This document shows positions 31,631 through 41,866 of a stretch of DNA of 64,000 nt, one piece after another (the first letter of the stretch is position 1; each line of letters begins with the position of its first letter). The DNA is from Cryptosporidium bovis (Eukaryota; Apicomplexa; Conoidasida; Eucoccidiorida; Cryptosporidiidae). Where the stretch lies: contig VHIT02000049.1 of the NCBI GenBank assembly GCA_009768925.2, forward strand, positions 62,001 through 126,000. Direction: 5' to 3'. The notes beneath the pieces were generated by a model, which had not been told where the DNA came from, made no database searches, and saw only the letters and a program-made list of their open reading frames with translations. Position numbers and translations under genes: made by a program.

Positions 31631-32305
31631 CTACATGGAGGTTGCGGCGCTGTGTTCGCTAGGATTAAACGTCCTTAAAAACATGTTTGTTAACATTTCT
31701 TTCATCTCACCCAAACTTTTGCTTATATTTGAGTTGGGGTTAAAGTTAATATCAGTGTTGAAGTTTACATTGTTGTTTAGTCTATCAACTTCAACTAGGG
31801 ATTTCAGTGTTGAGAGGAGCAACTCGTCCATTTCTTCGCTCGCTTTTACTCTTTGATCGAGAGTTAGTTCACTTTTTATGATATTTTTCTCCGAAGAAGC
31901 AAATGGTTTTCCTCCAAATCCAGAAAGGGTCACATCGACTCCGTCAATCCTTTGAATGTTTTCTTTTCCCAATTCACTTGATTTCTCAATTATCTTCATA
32001 ATGTCATTGACTTGAGTCTTTTCTTCAATGCTTTGCTCAGTCGCAGCACCATTCTCAAATTGTAAATCAGAATTTGCGGACACACCCGGAATAATATATT
32101 TTAGTTTTTCTTCAACTTGAGAATTATTATTATCAGCACAGTTCGCCCTCAAGCCTTCTCTTAAGCCGTAATAAACATCTTTGACCGTTGAGATTTCTTT
32201 TTTTGATTCCAAAATCCAGAAAGTTGGATCTTTTGTCCTAGACTCATCAGAAAAGGCCTCATTTGTAATCCCAGTTACCGTGAATTGGTCTGATTCCTCA
32301 CTCAT
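31631..32305 (-). CDS. Conserved-looking protein of unknown function
   Basis: 224 residues, acidic, without signal peptide or membrane segment. It begins MSEESDQFTVTG. An early segment (DPTFWILESKKEISTVKDVYYGL) is the most structured-looking part. A Gly/Phe patch (LSGFGGKPFAS) follows near residue 130, and then helices with Leu/Glu heptad-like spacing at about 145-170 (ELTLDQRVKASEEMDELLLSTLKSL). The end MKEMLTNMFLRTF is amphipathic. I do not recognise a family. Its last codons run into the GC-rich block downstream, so alternative 3' exons cannot be excluded. It lies 226 bases downstream of RPAC2 on the same strand. Confidence 0.7.
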   Translation of the reverse strand: MSEESDQFTVTGITNEAFSDESRTKDPTFWILESKKEISTVKDVYYGLREGLRANCADNNNSQVEEKLKYIIPGVSANSDLQFENGAATEQSIEEKTQVNDIMKIIEKSSELGKENIQRIDGVDVTLSGFGGKPFASSEKNIIKSELTLDQRVKASEEMDELLLSTLKSLVEVDRLNNNVNFNTDINFNPNSNISKSLGEMKEMLTNMFLRTFNPSEHSAATSM

Positions 32306-32531
32306 TTATATTTAACACAACTTTAATCACTATCAAGCAACCTGAAGCTTCATTGGTAGTTTTTGGCGGTAAAAGATGTACGGATAAACATGGGAGCTAA
32401 TCAATACATGGGTTAAGACAAAAAAGAGATAAATATATAAGATTATAAGATAAAATTAGTACAACTAAGGGCATAACATTAGCAAAAAAGTATGGAGAGA
32501 TATTCTTATAAATGTGTTTCATCTTAGCTGA

Positions 32532-33108
32532 CTAACTTTTATCAGAATAAAACGATTCTACTGCTTTATCGAACTTGTTTTCAATCATATCGCATATTTT
32601 TTCAAGGTCATCACAAGATTTAAGCAAAATTTGAGTGGCACCAATTCTCTTATTTGAGATTAATTCTTCTTTGTATTTCTTTTTTCCGGATGAACAATTA
32701 ACATTTTGTCTTAAGTCAAGTACCCGATTGCTATCTTCAGTTTCAACATTAGATACTGTTTCAATTCTTAAATTCATTGAAAATATAGATGGGTGTGGTA
32801 TTGCATATCCTGCAAATGTTGTATACGGGTTTAGCATTGCTAAGTGGCGTATTACGTTTCCTGTATAATAAAAAATAAGATTTGTTTATTGGAATATTGA
32901 GAAGAAAATGTGAATACCTCGTTTAAATCACAAAAAAGCTCGTTCTTTACATTAACTTACCCAGAGTATGATCTTCTTCATGCATCTGGAATGTCAAATT
33001 TGGACATTCCAAATTATTTAACATTTCCTGTTTAGATGACAATTTATTTACTATATCTTCAGATTTTTCATCCTCCCTCATTACTATATCATTCATATTT
33101 GTTGCCAT
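32532..33108 (-). CDS. RPAC2: RNA polymerase I/III subunit RPAC2 (AC19), two exons
   Basis: AC19 pairs with AC40 as the alpha-like dimer that nucleates RNA polymerases I and III. Exon 1 (33108-32961) ends within HEEDHTLG and exon 2 (32860-32532) continues NVIRHLAMLNPY. The join restores the family signature EDHTLGN...NP...FAGYAIPHPS...LRIET exactly, across a 100-nt GTAAGT...ACAG intron. The product is 158 residues, close to the usual 120-145 plus a short acidic N-terminus. The C-terminal helix after the RPB11-like fold is present. It is divergent from a coiled-coil gene, with an AGGCGCCT palindrome between. The window therefore holds two small polymerase subunits, RPB10 and RPAC2. Confidence 0.93.
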
Positions 33109-33494
33109 AGAAAACAATCAACTCCTCGATTTCATTCAATTTCGACCAAATAAGTATTCTTAAATACTTAAGTGCACTTTTAGCTTTAAATTATTAATTT
33201 GACATTTACGAAATAGGCGCCTTCTGATTTGTAAGTATTTCGATGCTAGACTATTCTATCAACTATTTGCTCAAACTTATTTCCACAATTTATAAGTATA
33301 AATACCATTAAGTAAGGTTGTTTCTACTTTAATTCTTTAAAGATAGCTTTTTGGTATTATAAATAAACGTTAAAGCTTGTTTTATTTAAATTGTTTTTTG
33401 GACATTTCGATTGAACCACAAGGCGGTGATAAAGTATAATAAACTACAATTGGCTTCTACTGCTGATAATTATTGTTGTTAGAAACTTTTGAAT
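33109..33494. other. Divergent promoter of RPAC2 and a coiled-coil gene
   Basis: 386 AT-rich bases with AGGCGCCT at 33215-33222 and a GGCGGTG half-site at 33423-33429. Confidence 0.55.
33215..33222. promoter_or_regulatory. AGGCGCCT palindrome
   Basis: A palindromic GGCGCC core about 107 bases from the RPAC2 start and 273 from the coiled-coil gene. It is the E2F-like type seen repeatedly in this window. Confidence 0.4.
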
Positions 33495-33925
33495 ATGGAT
33501 AGTAGCACATTAAAAGAATCTAAAGAGTTTATGGATACAACACAGAATCTGCTCATTTCAATTTTGGATGAGCTTAGGGAAACCGTTGATATCATATCTC
33601 AGGTGGATTCGAGGAAACATAAGGAACTTGAGGGTCACATTATAAGGTAGGTTATTACACTTTGTATTGATGATTTTTAATTTCAACCTTCAATGTAATT
33701 GATTCAAAAAATAACATCATCAACAGGTACTATAAAAATGTAAGTGAACTTTCTAATGTTTTAAATTCTAAGATAGATAATATGAAGGACAATATGGAAT
33801 TTAACGTTAATGCTACTGTAAAAGGATTGATGCTTGAAAACCGACTAAGATTTGAAGCGATAACTAAATCAGATTCACAAGTCAAGGCCGATCTGTGTAT
33901 TAGTGATTGCGAAACCATTGAATAA
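33495..33925 (+). CDS. Small coiled-coil protein, two exons
   Basis: Exons 33495-33646 and 33727-33925 are joined over an 80-nt intron (GTAGGT donor, CAACAG acceptor), giving 116 residues. The codon at the join is Arg. The protein is almost entirely helical with Leu/Ile/Val at heptad-like positions (LLISILDELRETVDIISQV, then VSELSNVLNSKIDNMKDNM), no Pro and no membrane segment. Such short coiled-coils are common in multi-subunit complexes such as Mediator, kinetochore or BLOC, but I cannot assign it. The second exon alone has no start, so splicing is needed to see the gene. It is convergent with SmD2. Confidence 0.7.
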
Positions 33926-34066
33926 AGATTCAATTCGTTTCATACATAATAGTTGCTTTATATTAACATAAGCTCAGTTGTATTTTCCCTCTACAAATCA
34001 ATTAACGATTACATTGTACGGTCTTAAAAAATGAATTGGAATCTATAAATATATGGGATTTTAGAA

Positions 34067-34387
34067 TTAGTTTGGATTCTTCAATATGAGTATTATTGAG
34101 TCTCCTCTCACAAACAATTTTGATATAAATCTGTCTTTATTCACAAATTTTGAACCTTTGTTCCCACTTGATTTTACCGTTTCTGTCCATATTTCTCTTG
34201 CATCTGTAAGTAACAGATTACAATGTCTATCGAATGCTTTGATTCTTCCCAAAATTTTTCTATTGTTTCTACAATTTATTAAAACCTGAGTATTTGTTTT
34301 AACACATTCTGTTAGTAGACTAAGTGGGCCTTCATCGGGGTTATCCTTTAGTTTTGCTTGTAAAACACTGTTTGAGTCGGCAGACAT
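34067..34387 (-). CDS. SNRPD2: Spliceosomal Sm core protein SmD2
   Basis: SmD2 is one of seven proteins forming the ring on U1, U2, U4 and U5 snRNAs. The 106 residues match the family in full: an N-terminal helix with [20 protein letters not shown], the Sm1 motif with [27 protein letters not shown], a Lys/Gly-rich loop, and Sm2 with [17 protein letters not shown]. Length and spacing are normal. Single exon. It is divergent from DDX47. Confidence 0.97.
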   Translation of the reverse strand: MSADSNSVLQAKLKDNPDEGPLSLLTECVKTNTQVLINCRNNRKILGRIKAFDRHCNLLLTDAREIWTETVKSSGNKGSKFVNKDRFISKLFVRGDSIILILKNPN

Positions 34388-34956
34388 AAATATTTATATA
34401 CAGATAATCTCTTGCCTTTAAAATAGTAAAACCTTGACAAGCTTATAGTATACAAAAAAAATTTGGCCTCTATGGCAACTATCAATTAAAACAGAAAATA
34501 ACCAAATTCACACTACTGTGAAATAAGTGACGGATATTAGTTGGTACCCTTTATAAAAACACCTTTTGTCTTGTTTGTATTTCCTCTGCCAAATTCGAAA
34601 CCTGGTATTTTATCTCTTTGGAAAAAAGCCTTAAACTTGGCTTACTCCCGACTCAAAAAGACATACCCATCACGGCGCCACTGTATTGAATCATTTTTGA
34701 CCGATTTTGCTTGTTAATCTCTAAAAATAAATAGAGGCGATATGAATTCAACTAGGAGATAGAAACAAAAAAGTTGACTTATGACAAAACAAAATATTAT
34801 ACACTTCATACTATAGAGACTGAAGTTACAGTTTTTATTTGACTAGGATAACTTTGCATTTTTTTTAATGATTATTGTTTGAGACCGGAGAGTTAATAAG
34901 TGAAAATTTCAATAAGAAAAGTGGTTATACGATATAATTCTTTTTTTAGAGAAAAA
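34388..34956. other. Divergent promoter of SmD2 and DDX47
   Basis: 569 bases, AT-rich except for CGGCGCCA at 34673-34680. A non-ATG extension of the DDX47 frame back to 34900 was not included. Confidence 0.55.
34673..34680. promoter_or_regulatory. CGGCGCCA E2F-like element
   Basis: A GGCGCC core between two divergent RNA-processing genes (SmD2 and DDX47). It differs by one base from TGGCGCCA. Function inferred. Confidence 0.4.
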
Positions 34957-36288
34957 ATGAAAAACAAAGAAAATAAGAAAGATGCTGAGGATAGAATTGG
35001 AACTGTTGAACCAAAAGAAACAAGAAACGGTGATGAAGTTACTTTTGCTTCGTTAGGCGTATGCAAAGAACTATGCATAGCATGTGAGTCTTTAGGTTGG
35101 AAGACCCCAACTGAAATTCAGAAGAATACAATACCAATTGCATTGGAAGGAAGGGATATCATAGGTCTGGCTGAAACAGGTTCTGGAAAAACAGGTGCAT
35201 TTATAATACCAATATTACAAAATTTACTTAGTGATCAGTCATTTTTATATGCAATAGTGTTGGCACCAACAAGAGAACTTTGCGTACAAATATCAGAACA
35301 ATTTTCTGCGTTTGGTTCGTTGATAGCTTTAAAAGTAGCAACTATAGTAGGAGGTTTAGACATGGTTTCACAGTCTCTTTTATTGGCGAAGAAACCTCAC
35401 GTTATTGTTGCATCACCTGGAAGACTTGTAGATCATCTTGAAAACACTAAAGGTTTTAATATTAACAGTGTGAAATATCTGGTTATGGATGAAGCGGATA
35501 GGCTCTTATCTATGGACTTTGAATTGGCATTAACAAAAATAATTGAATCTTCACCAAATAGAAGAGTGACATACTTATTTTCAGCGACAATGACAACAAA
35601 AGTTGCTAAACTTCAGAAGATATCTCTCACTAATCCAGTTAAAGTTTGCGTTAATACAAAGTACGATACAGCATCAAATTTAGTGCAATATTATATGTTT
35701 ATTCCATTCAAGTATAAATGGAGCTACTTTATAGGTTTAATCCAAAATTTGGGACAATATACAGGAATAGTTTTTTGTAATACCTGTATTAGTTGCAGAA
35801 AAGGTGACTTGCTTTCGAAAGAACTTGGATTTAATAGTGTAAGTTTACATGGAAGAATGACTCAATCTCAACGCCTTTCTGCGTTAAATTTGTTTAAGGG
35901 AAAGCAAAAAAGACTTCTTTTCACAACGGAGGTTGGGAGTAGAGGATTGGATATTCCACATGTTGATTTTGTTATCAATCTAGATGTTCCTAACTCGAGC
36001 AAAGATTATGTTCATCGAGTTGGGCGCACAGCTAGGGCTGGAAGAAGTGGAAGATCTATAACAATTGTAACTCAGTATGATGTCGAAACATTTCAAAGAA
36101 TTGAATTTGCCCTAAACAAAAAGCTTGAAGAGTACACTTCTATTAGTAAAGAGGAAGTAATGGCAATTCACCCCAAAGTATCTGATTCTCTTAGAAATGT
36201 AGATGCAGAACTTAATGAGTCAAATGAAAAAGTGACCCTTGTTGGACATAGAAAACTTGCAAAGAGGAATAAAAAGACAAAAATTTAA
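34957..36288 (+). CDS. DDX47: DEAD-box RNA helicase DDX47/Rrp3
   Basis: An ATP-dependent RNA helicase of the Rrp3/DDX47 group, which acts in early 18S rRNA processing in the nucleolus. The 443 residues hold every DEAD-box motif in order: Phe and Q motif (FASLGV...WKTPTEIQ), AETGSGKT, PTRELC, GG, SPGR, DEAD, SAT, IVFCNT, TTEVGSRGLDIP and HRVGRTARAGR. The first ATG is at 34957. Short charged ends flank the helicase core, as usual for this subfamily. It is convergent with the Tim23-like gene, with 39 bases between their ends. Confidence 0.93.
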   Translation: MKNKENKKDAEDRIGTVEPKETRNGDEVTFASLGVCKELCIACESLGWKTPTEIQKNTIPIALEGRDIIGLAETGSGKTGAFIIPILQNLLSDQSFLYAIVLAPTRELCVQISEQFSAFGSLIALKVATIVGGLDMVSQSLLLAKKPHVIVASPGRLVDHLENTKGFNINSVKYLVMDEADRLLSMDFELALTKIIESSPNRRVTYLFSATMTTKVAKLQKISLTNPVKVCVNTKYDTASNLVQYYMFIPFKYKWSYFIGLIQNLGQYTGIVFCNTCISCRKGDLLSKELGFNSVSLHGRMTQSQRLSALNLFKGKQKRLLFTTEVGSRGLDIPHVDFVINLDVPNSSKDYVHRVGRTARAGRSGRSITIVTQYDVETFQRIEFALNKKLEEYTSISKEEVMAIHPKVSDSLRNVDAELNESNEKVTLVGHRKLAKRNKKTKI

Positions 36289-36327
36289 TAAATTAATTTG
36301 CCGTTTCAAATGAATTTTAATTATATA

Positions 36328-37091
36328 TCATTCCCTTTTCCTTAATATTTGGTCTACTACCACAAAAGCAACTTTTTTGTTTAAATGTAGTTTACATATG
36401 TATATGTATAATATAGATTATATGCACAGTTTAAAGTATTTCTCATTCCTTAACTTACCCGATGAAAAAATAGAATATCTTATCATCATTTTTCTTGATG
36501 ATGCTGATTTATAAAGGGCTCCTGAAATTGCCCCTGAAATTGCGGAATTAAAAAAGTCATCTTTTTTTCTAATAGCTTTGGATATTCTATAAAAACCACA
36601 ATAAAACATTGCTAATTGAAGTTGCAATTTATGTCTTAGTTTTAGTAGCATTTTAATAATTATAATTAACTTACTAATTACGGACATAGGATTTGCAATG
36701 TTTGTGCTTTTCAATGTACATTCGTTTAAAATCGAATTAATTCTAAGTCTTGTTGTTAATGCAGGTGTTCTAAAAGCATTAAATAATCCATAGGTACTGC
36801 CAATCAATAGGCCTTTGAAGTTAAATAGAAATATGCAGGTTAAAGTCATAGTTAAATATGAGTGAGAATACTTATCAAAAAGGGGAACCACTAACACATA
36901 CCTGTACCGTAAGAAAAACCAACACTGTATGTTAACTTTTCACCCCATAGTCTATCATAATTATTGAGAAAGAAATCTTGTCTTTTTTTTATGTTCAGTT
37001 TTTCGATTAAAGCAGGGTCAGTATGTGTGTCCTCGCTGATATTTGGACTTTCAGTAAACAGAAGTGTTTTCTTTTCATCAGAGTTTTCCAT
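36328..37091 (-). CDS. TIM23: Tim17/22/23-family translocase (Tim23-like), four exons
   Basis: An inner-membrane protein-import channel component, here presumably of the mitosome. Four exons (37091-36902, 36812-36675, 36611-36459, 36371-36328) join in phase over introns of 89, 63 and 87 nt to give 174 residues. Motifs follow Tim23: YDRLWGEKLTYSVGFSYGTG, then GLLIGSTYGLFNAFRTPALT, then RLRINSILNECT and AISGAISGALYKSA. The last exon supplies a fourth hydrophobic segment (SSGVAFVVVDQIL) as the fold requires; reading through its donor would instead give a charged end. The Gly-rich helix-packing pattern is visible in segments 1-3. Without splicing only two disjoint frames are seen. Confidence 0.85.
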
Positions 37092-37297
37092 TTTGCTAAT
37101 GTATTTGTTTTAAATATAAATATTTTGCATCTTAATTTTTAACTAGCAGGCGGTGAATAATAAATGTTAATTCACTTGCATGTATTGATTGGGGACGGTA
37201 AATACAAGGATTTGGAACTTGATTTCACACATCAATAAACAGAGTAATACAGTCAATTGTTTTATTCGTTCTTTCAGAGTAAACGGACAAGGTAATC

Positions 37298-37486
37298 ATG
37301 CCAGAAGATCACCACACCAGATGGCCCCTCAAACCACCAAGGTCAGAGTAAGTTGAATAACTAGAAAATGTACATAATAGGGCAACATATCGAAGTTAAA
37401 AAGACAGAAAATAAGATAGAATGTCTTACCAAGTTATCAACTAACAAAAATCTAGACTAGGGAAACTTGACAAGTCACCAATATAA
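37298..37486 (+). CDS. Tiny two-exon gene, 26-residue unknown peptide
   Basis: Exons 37298-37347 and 37456-37486 are joined over a 108-nt intron with a GTAAGT donor and an ideal CAACTAAC branch sequence 11 bases before the TCTAG acceptor. The product begins MPEDHHTRWPLKPPRSE and ends LGKLDKSPI. The exons are GC-richer than the flanks. The splice signals are better than those of most chance sites, but 26 residues is very short, so this could be a fragment of a longer transcript or a non-coding RNA with a spliced leader. It sits between Tim23 and RPS3A, filling a 500-base gap. Confidence 0.4.
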
Positions 37487-37589
37487 GGAGCCAAAAGGCC
37501 AGAAATCGATAATATGTCAAATTATGTTTAAAGGTGAGAATAATCCCATAAATGTTGTTGTCATGTATAGGATCTAGAGGGTAGGCAGA

Positions 37590-38378
37590 TTAGGATTTTA
37601 CCTCTGCTGTTAACAAGTTAGTTGCCTGACTTGATTCAGATACAATCTTGGTGCCTCTCTCTTCAGCTCCATCTACACCAGCATGGTTCTCCATAAGACG
37701 AGACACATCGAATGTAGGTTTCGACAAAACCTTGACTTTCCTAATAAATACGTGTTGTAATGGGAAAATATGTCTGCATGCTTTTTCAATTTCCTTTCCG
37801 ATTGACTCGGGAATGAATTTCTTTACCAAGTCACGCAAATTAGTACCCTCTGCCTCGGAAGTAATAATTTCAATCATCTTCTTCCTTATCTGTCTAATTT
37901 GTGAAGTTTGAGCATAGCAAGTTGATTTTACCTGGTCAGCCATTCTTCTTGTAAATGCAATGCAAAACAACCTCAAGACATAACCATCAGATGTCTTAAC
38001 ATTGCAATGGGCCTCAATTAGGGTCTGGTATTTCCTAATTAAGGAGCACAGTTTGTCCCTTGTCATATCCATACCATGAAACTCCGTAAGACAGGTTCTA
38101 CCTTGGATGTCCTCACATTGCAATTTAATTTTTCTGAATGCCTGATCCTCGTCATTATTCAAGTCGGCCAAGCTAACTTCATAAATCCTGTGTCTGAGTG
38201 AATCAACTGCCAACTTAGTACCCTGATTCTTTGAAGCAATAGTTGTCCCGAAGTTACGAACTTTGAATGTACTTGGGGCACGTAGGTCGTAAAACTCTTT
38301 CCTAGACAATGGGTCTACAACTTTCTTGCGTCCTCCTTTCTTTCCCTTGGATACTCTCTTGTTCTTACCGATAGCCAT
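37590..38378 (-). CDS. RPS3A: 40S ribosomal protein S3a (eS1)
   Basis: A small-subunit ribosomal protein located near the mRNA exit. The 262 residues match eS1 throughout: MAIGKNKR with a basic N-terminus, [54 protein letters not shown] and [20 protein letters not shown]. The length is normal. Single exon, with relatively GC-rich codons as for other highly expressed genes here. It is divergent from a cullin over a 956-base region. Confidence 0.97.
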   Translation of the reverse strand: MAIGKNKRVSKGKKGGRKKVVDPLSRKEFYDLRAPSTFKVRNFGTTIASKNQGTKLAVDSLRHRIYEVSLADLNNDEDQAFRKIKLQCEDIQGRTCLTEFHGMDMTRDKLCSLIRKYQTLIEAHCNVKTSDGYVLRLFCIAFTRRMADQVKSTCYAQTSQIRQIRKKMIEIITSEAEGTNLRDLVKKFIPESIGKEIEKACRHIFPLQHVFIRKVKVLSKPTFDVSRLMENHAGVDGAEERGTKIVSESSQATNLLTAEVKS

Positions 38379-39334
38379 GATTATTAAAAATTAACGGTCT
38401 AAATTCAAATACCTTTCTTTCCAATTAACTATCCTTCCCTAACAAAACTTCTCTATTGTTTCTTTCACCTTTTTATTTCCGCCTTGAGACGCCGTACCTT
38501 GACCTTTATTATCTTTACTCGCAATAATTATTGTTAAGAGACGCAACTTTGCCGCCTTAAGACCGTCTCGCGGCTGACTCTTAAGTGTGGGGTGAAATGT
38601 GTTAATAGATTAGAATCAACGCGAAAAAAATGTAAGAAATTTAGATTTATGATAAATCATATTTTAAAATTGAAATAAATGTTTTATTTATTCACAGTCT
38701 ATACTTAAGGTAGTTGATTTTCTGATGTTGATTAAACGGCTGTAATTTCGCTATAACCAAAAACAGTTTATTCCTCCTAAACAATATGAAATGAAAAGAG
38801 AATGAGTAGTAGTTTAAATTACATCAATAACTTTATTTATTGCTATATAAATATATTATGCATTACAAATATATTAATAAATACATATAGGGTGTGTATT
38901 TGTACCTTTGTGTTTAAACATAAGGGGATGCAATCTATGAATAAAATTTCATTCTTGTGAAATATTCTATTATTTTTAGTGTTTGTAGTTTGGTGATGAG
39001 ATAGAAATCATTAGTTATTGTTTGAATTCCTAGAGTGTTGTATCAATATATTGGAACTGGATCTAATGCTGCTGCTTTGCCACTAATATTGTTTTAATTT
39101 ATACAACTGTTTTTAGACCTTAATTGTAATTGAGTTTAAAAGCGAGAACAGTCGTAGAAGTAAAATTCAAATCGTAACAATGGTAATGTTAGATATCATT
39201 ATAAATTATTTGGAAGCTTCGTTCCCGCCTTGCACATAAAAAATACAAGTAAATCATCGGTTTAAACAGTAAGAAACAAAAATTAAATTAGGTGTAAAGA
39301 TTGATGGAAATGCAAGTAAGTATTGGATTATATA
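38379..39334. other. Divergent region upstream of RPS3A and cullin
   Basis: 956 bases. The RPS3A side (38470-38590) is GC-richer, with several GCCGCC/GGCGG-type and GAGACGC elements, as for a strong promoter. The rest is AT-rich. TTCCCGCC lies at 39222-39229 before the cullin. A short open stretch near 39060-39100 on the minus strand lacks a start. Confidence 0.5.
39222..39229 (-). promoter_or_regulatory. E2F-like GGCGGGAA upstream of the cullin
   Basis: TTCCCGCC on the plus strand, read as GGCGGGAA on the other, 106 bases before the cullin ATG. Function inferred. Confidence 0.35.
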
Positions 39335-41866
39335 ATGAGTTTTGATAGATCTGCACCAGATTCATTGGATTTTTCACCTTCCAAATCTGATATGGGATTT
39401 GAGGAGAGATGGTTGGTAATTAAAAGCGAGGCAATAGAACCATTAGAAAGTTATCTATTAACTAGGATAAAGAAACATGATAATACAAAATCAGTGTTTA
39501 CAGCAGAGGAATACTCTAGAATTTACACTCTGATTTATAATATGTGTACTCAGAGTCAGAGAAACTGGAGTAGGCAACTATATTTAAAGTACTCTGAAAC
39601 CTTGGAAAACTTTCTAAGGGAAAAAGTATTGGTAAAGTTAAAAGGAGTGCCGGGGCCTGAGTTAATTTCTGAGTTTCAGCTTGGATGGAGTAACTATTCA
39701 ATATATCTACATTGGATGGGACGGTTCTTTGGTTATTTAAATAAATACTATTTAAAGATTTCAGGAGAAGGGGATCTGATGTCAAAAGGAATAAATATAT
39801 TTTATGATACGATCTTTTTAAAAATAAAGGATAAGCTTTCAATTTCATTTTGTGAAGCTGTAGAGAGTTCTAGATTCGGTAACAAGGTAGTTGAGGACAC
39901 GAATTTGAAAGGAGTTGTCAGTATTTGTTTAGAGTTAAGCCAAAAAAGTAATATATTAGGGATATATGAGAATGAGATAGAAAATCCTCTCATTAATTCC
40001 CTATGTTTTCATTATAAAATTTTGGCAGATAAGTGGGTAAAAGTTGATTCTTTAATAGAATATTTGAGTCATATTCAAGAAAGCCTAAACTCAGAGCAAG
40101 AAAGATGTACCAATTACTTAACTGATTCAACATGGAAGAAATTTAAAAAATCATTAATAAATATATTCCTTTCCGAAGAAGTAGATATTGTAATTTCTCA
40201 ACAAAACTCAATTAAGAAGTTGCTTTTCGATAATGAATTCGAGCAACTGAAATTACTTTATAGTTTACTTTCATCCCTTAGTAATGGTGTTCAAATATTA
40301 TCTGCACAAATAAAAAAGTATATTTTAGAATGTGGACAAGTAATAGTAGATGAATTTACTAAATTAATATGCCAGAGAGATAATCCTGATTTGGAAACAA
40401 CAATACCATCTGAAGGCGAAAATGATTTATCATCAGGGGAAGTCCATCAAAATTGCCAATATTTGTCTTGGATTCCACAAAAATGTATAAAAACTCCATT
40501 TAGGAAAAATACACAAGAATTATTATTTGTACAAACTCTAATGTCGCTATATGACCACTTAAGCTATCTATTAGTTGACTGTTTCGAAAGAGATACACTT
40601 GTACAAAAGACAATAAATGAGTCATTTGAGGTTATAGTAAATATGGATATTGGGTGCCACAACCAAGCTCAATTAATTTGCAATTATTGTGACCATCTTT
40701 TAAGAAAAGAATCTTGGACAGACAATAAATCAAACAATTTCAGTGAGTGTGAGCACTTTTATGTAATAAGCACTAAAATAGTTGAGTTATTTTCATTTAT
40801 TCATTTTCAGGACTATTTCCTGGAAATATATAGATATAGCCTTGCAAGGAGACTTCTTCAGAGTCAAAATACCAATTCTGAAAAAGAGGAGCTAACGATT
40901 ATTTCATTATTAAAAAATAAATGTGGAGCTGGTTTCACTTCAAAATTAGAAGGTATGGTTACGGACATCCAAACCAATAGAGAATTAAATAAAAAATACT
41001 CTTCTTATTTGGATGTTATATTTAAGGCTGAAACTGAAAACAAAGAGGTAGAAGCGTCTGGGAATAACATCCCTTGTGATTTTAATTTAATAGGAGATAA
41101 TAGCAAATTTTTGAATTGCTCAAAAAATATGGAGTTTTACGTAAGCGTATTAACATCATCCAATTGGCCTACTTTTATTTATTCTGACGTTGTTCTCCCA
41201 CATACACTTAAAAAGTATATCGACAGGTTTGAAGAATTTTATTTCACTGAAACTGATCACAGGAAACTTTCCTGGATTCACTGGTATGGACAGTGTGTAA
41301 TTAATTACAACAAAAAAGATTCTAAAGGGACAAATTATAATTATGAAATCACTTGCAATACGATACAAGCTTGTGTATTGCTACTATTTAACAATAATTC
41401 TCTTCTTCCTTTTAATGAAATAAGAAGTCTATTGCAAATAGATAGTTCCATTTTAAAGAAGCAAATAGAATCCTTGACAGCTTCTGGGGTTTTAGTGAAA
41501 AAACAAATGGATGAGAGTGATAAGTCTTTATTAACACCTGAAGGTTCTAACTTTGTTCTTGAAGTTAATCCAGAATTTACCTGTGTTTCAACCAATCTCA
41601 CCATTAAAATACCTTCTCAGGGAGAAACAACGATTAAAGATCGTATAGAAGAAGACAGATCCCATGCCATTGAGGCAGCTATTGTAAGAATCATGAAGCT
41701 TAAAGGAGAAATGGGGCGTAACGAATTGGTCTCTCATGTTGTTTCTCAACTTGAATGTATTAGGCCATCTACTACAATCATTATGAATAAAATAAACTAT
41801 CTAATTGATAGAGAGTACCTATCTATGCATGAAGAAGACCCAAGTAGATACATTTATCTGTCATGA
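39335..41866 (+). CDS. Cullin, ubiquitin-ligase scaffold
   Basis: 843 residues. Cullins hold a substrate adaptor at the N-terminus and the RING protein Rbx1 at the C-terminus. The C-terminal signature is intact: EEDRSHAIEAAIVRIMKLK with the Nedd8 acceptor Lys788, followed by the winged helix ending NYLIDREYLSMHEEDPSRYIYLS. The cullin homology region (SSNWPTFIYSDVVLPHTLKKYIDRFEEFYF) is diverged from the usual TxxxWP...LP..l pattern but recognisable. The N-terminal helical repeats are weakly conserved, so the CUL1, CUL3 or CUL4 type cannot be decided. Start: the ATG at 39335, four codons after a TTG. Confidence 0.88.
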   Translation: MSFDRSAPDSLDFSPSKSDMGFEERWLVIKSEAIEPLESYLLTRIKKHDNTKSVFTAEEYSRIYTLIYNMCTQSQRNWSRQLYLKYSETLENFLREKVLVKLKGVPGPELISEFQLGWSNYSIYLHWMGRFFGYLNKYYLKISGEGDLMSKGINIFYDTIFLKIKDKLSISFCEAVESSRFGNKVVEDTNLKGVVSICLELSQKSNILGIYENEIENPLINSLCFHYKILADKWVKVDSLIEYLSHIQESLNSEQERCTNYLTDSTWKKFKKSLINIFLSEEVDIVISQQNSIKKLLFDNEFEQLKLLYSLLSSLSNGVQILSAQIKKYILECGQVIVDEFTKLICQRDNPDLETTIPSEGENDLSSGEVHQNCQYLSWIPQKCIKTPFRKNTQELLFVQTLMSLYDHLSYLLVDCFERDTLVQKTINESFEVIVNMDIGCHNQAQLICNYCDHLLRKESWTDNKSNNFSECEHFYVISTKIVELFSFIHFQDYFLEIYRYSLARRLLQSQNTNSEKEELTIISLLKNKCGAGFTSKLEGMVTDIQTNRELNKKYSSYLDVIFKAETENKEVEASGNNIPCDFNLIGDNSKFLNCSKNMEFYVSVLTSSNWPTFIYSDVVLPHTLKKYIDRFEEFYFTETDHRKLSWIHWYGQCVINYNKKDSKGTNYNYEITCNTIQACVLLLFNNNSLLPFNEIRSLLQIDSSILKKQIESLTASGVLVKKQMDESDKSLLTPEGSNFVLEVNPEFTCVSTNLTIKIPSQGETTIKDRIEEDRSHAIEAAIVRIMKLKGEMGRNELVSHVVSQLECIRPSTTIIMNKINYLIDREYLSMHEEDPSRYIYLS

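Noticed and set aside
37489-37520. Minus-strand GGCCTTTTGGCT preceded by ATCG, resembling the 5' stem of U2 snRNA
   Set aside because: The following sequence lacks the GUAGUA branch-recognition element and the U2 Sm region, so it is not U2.
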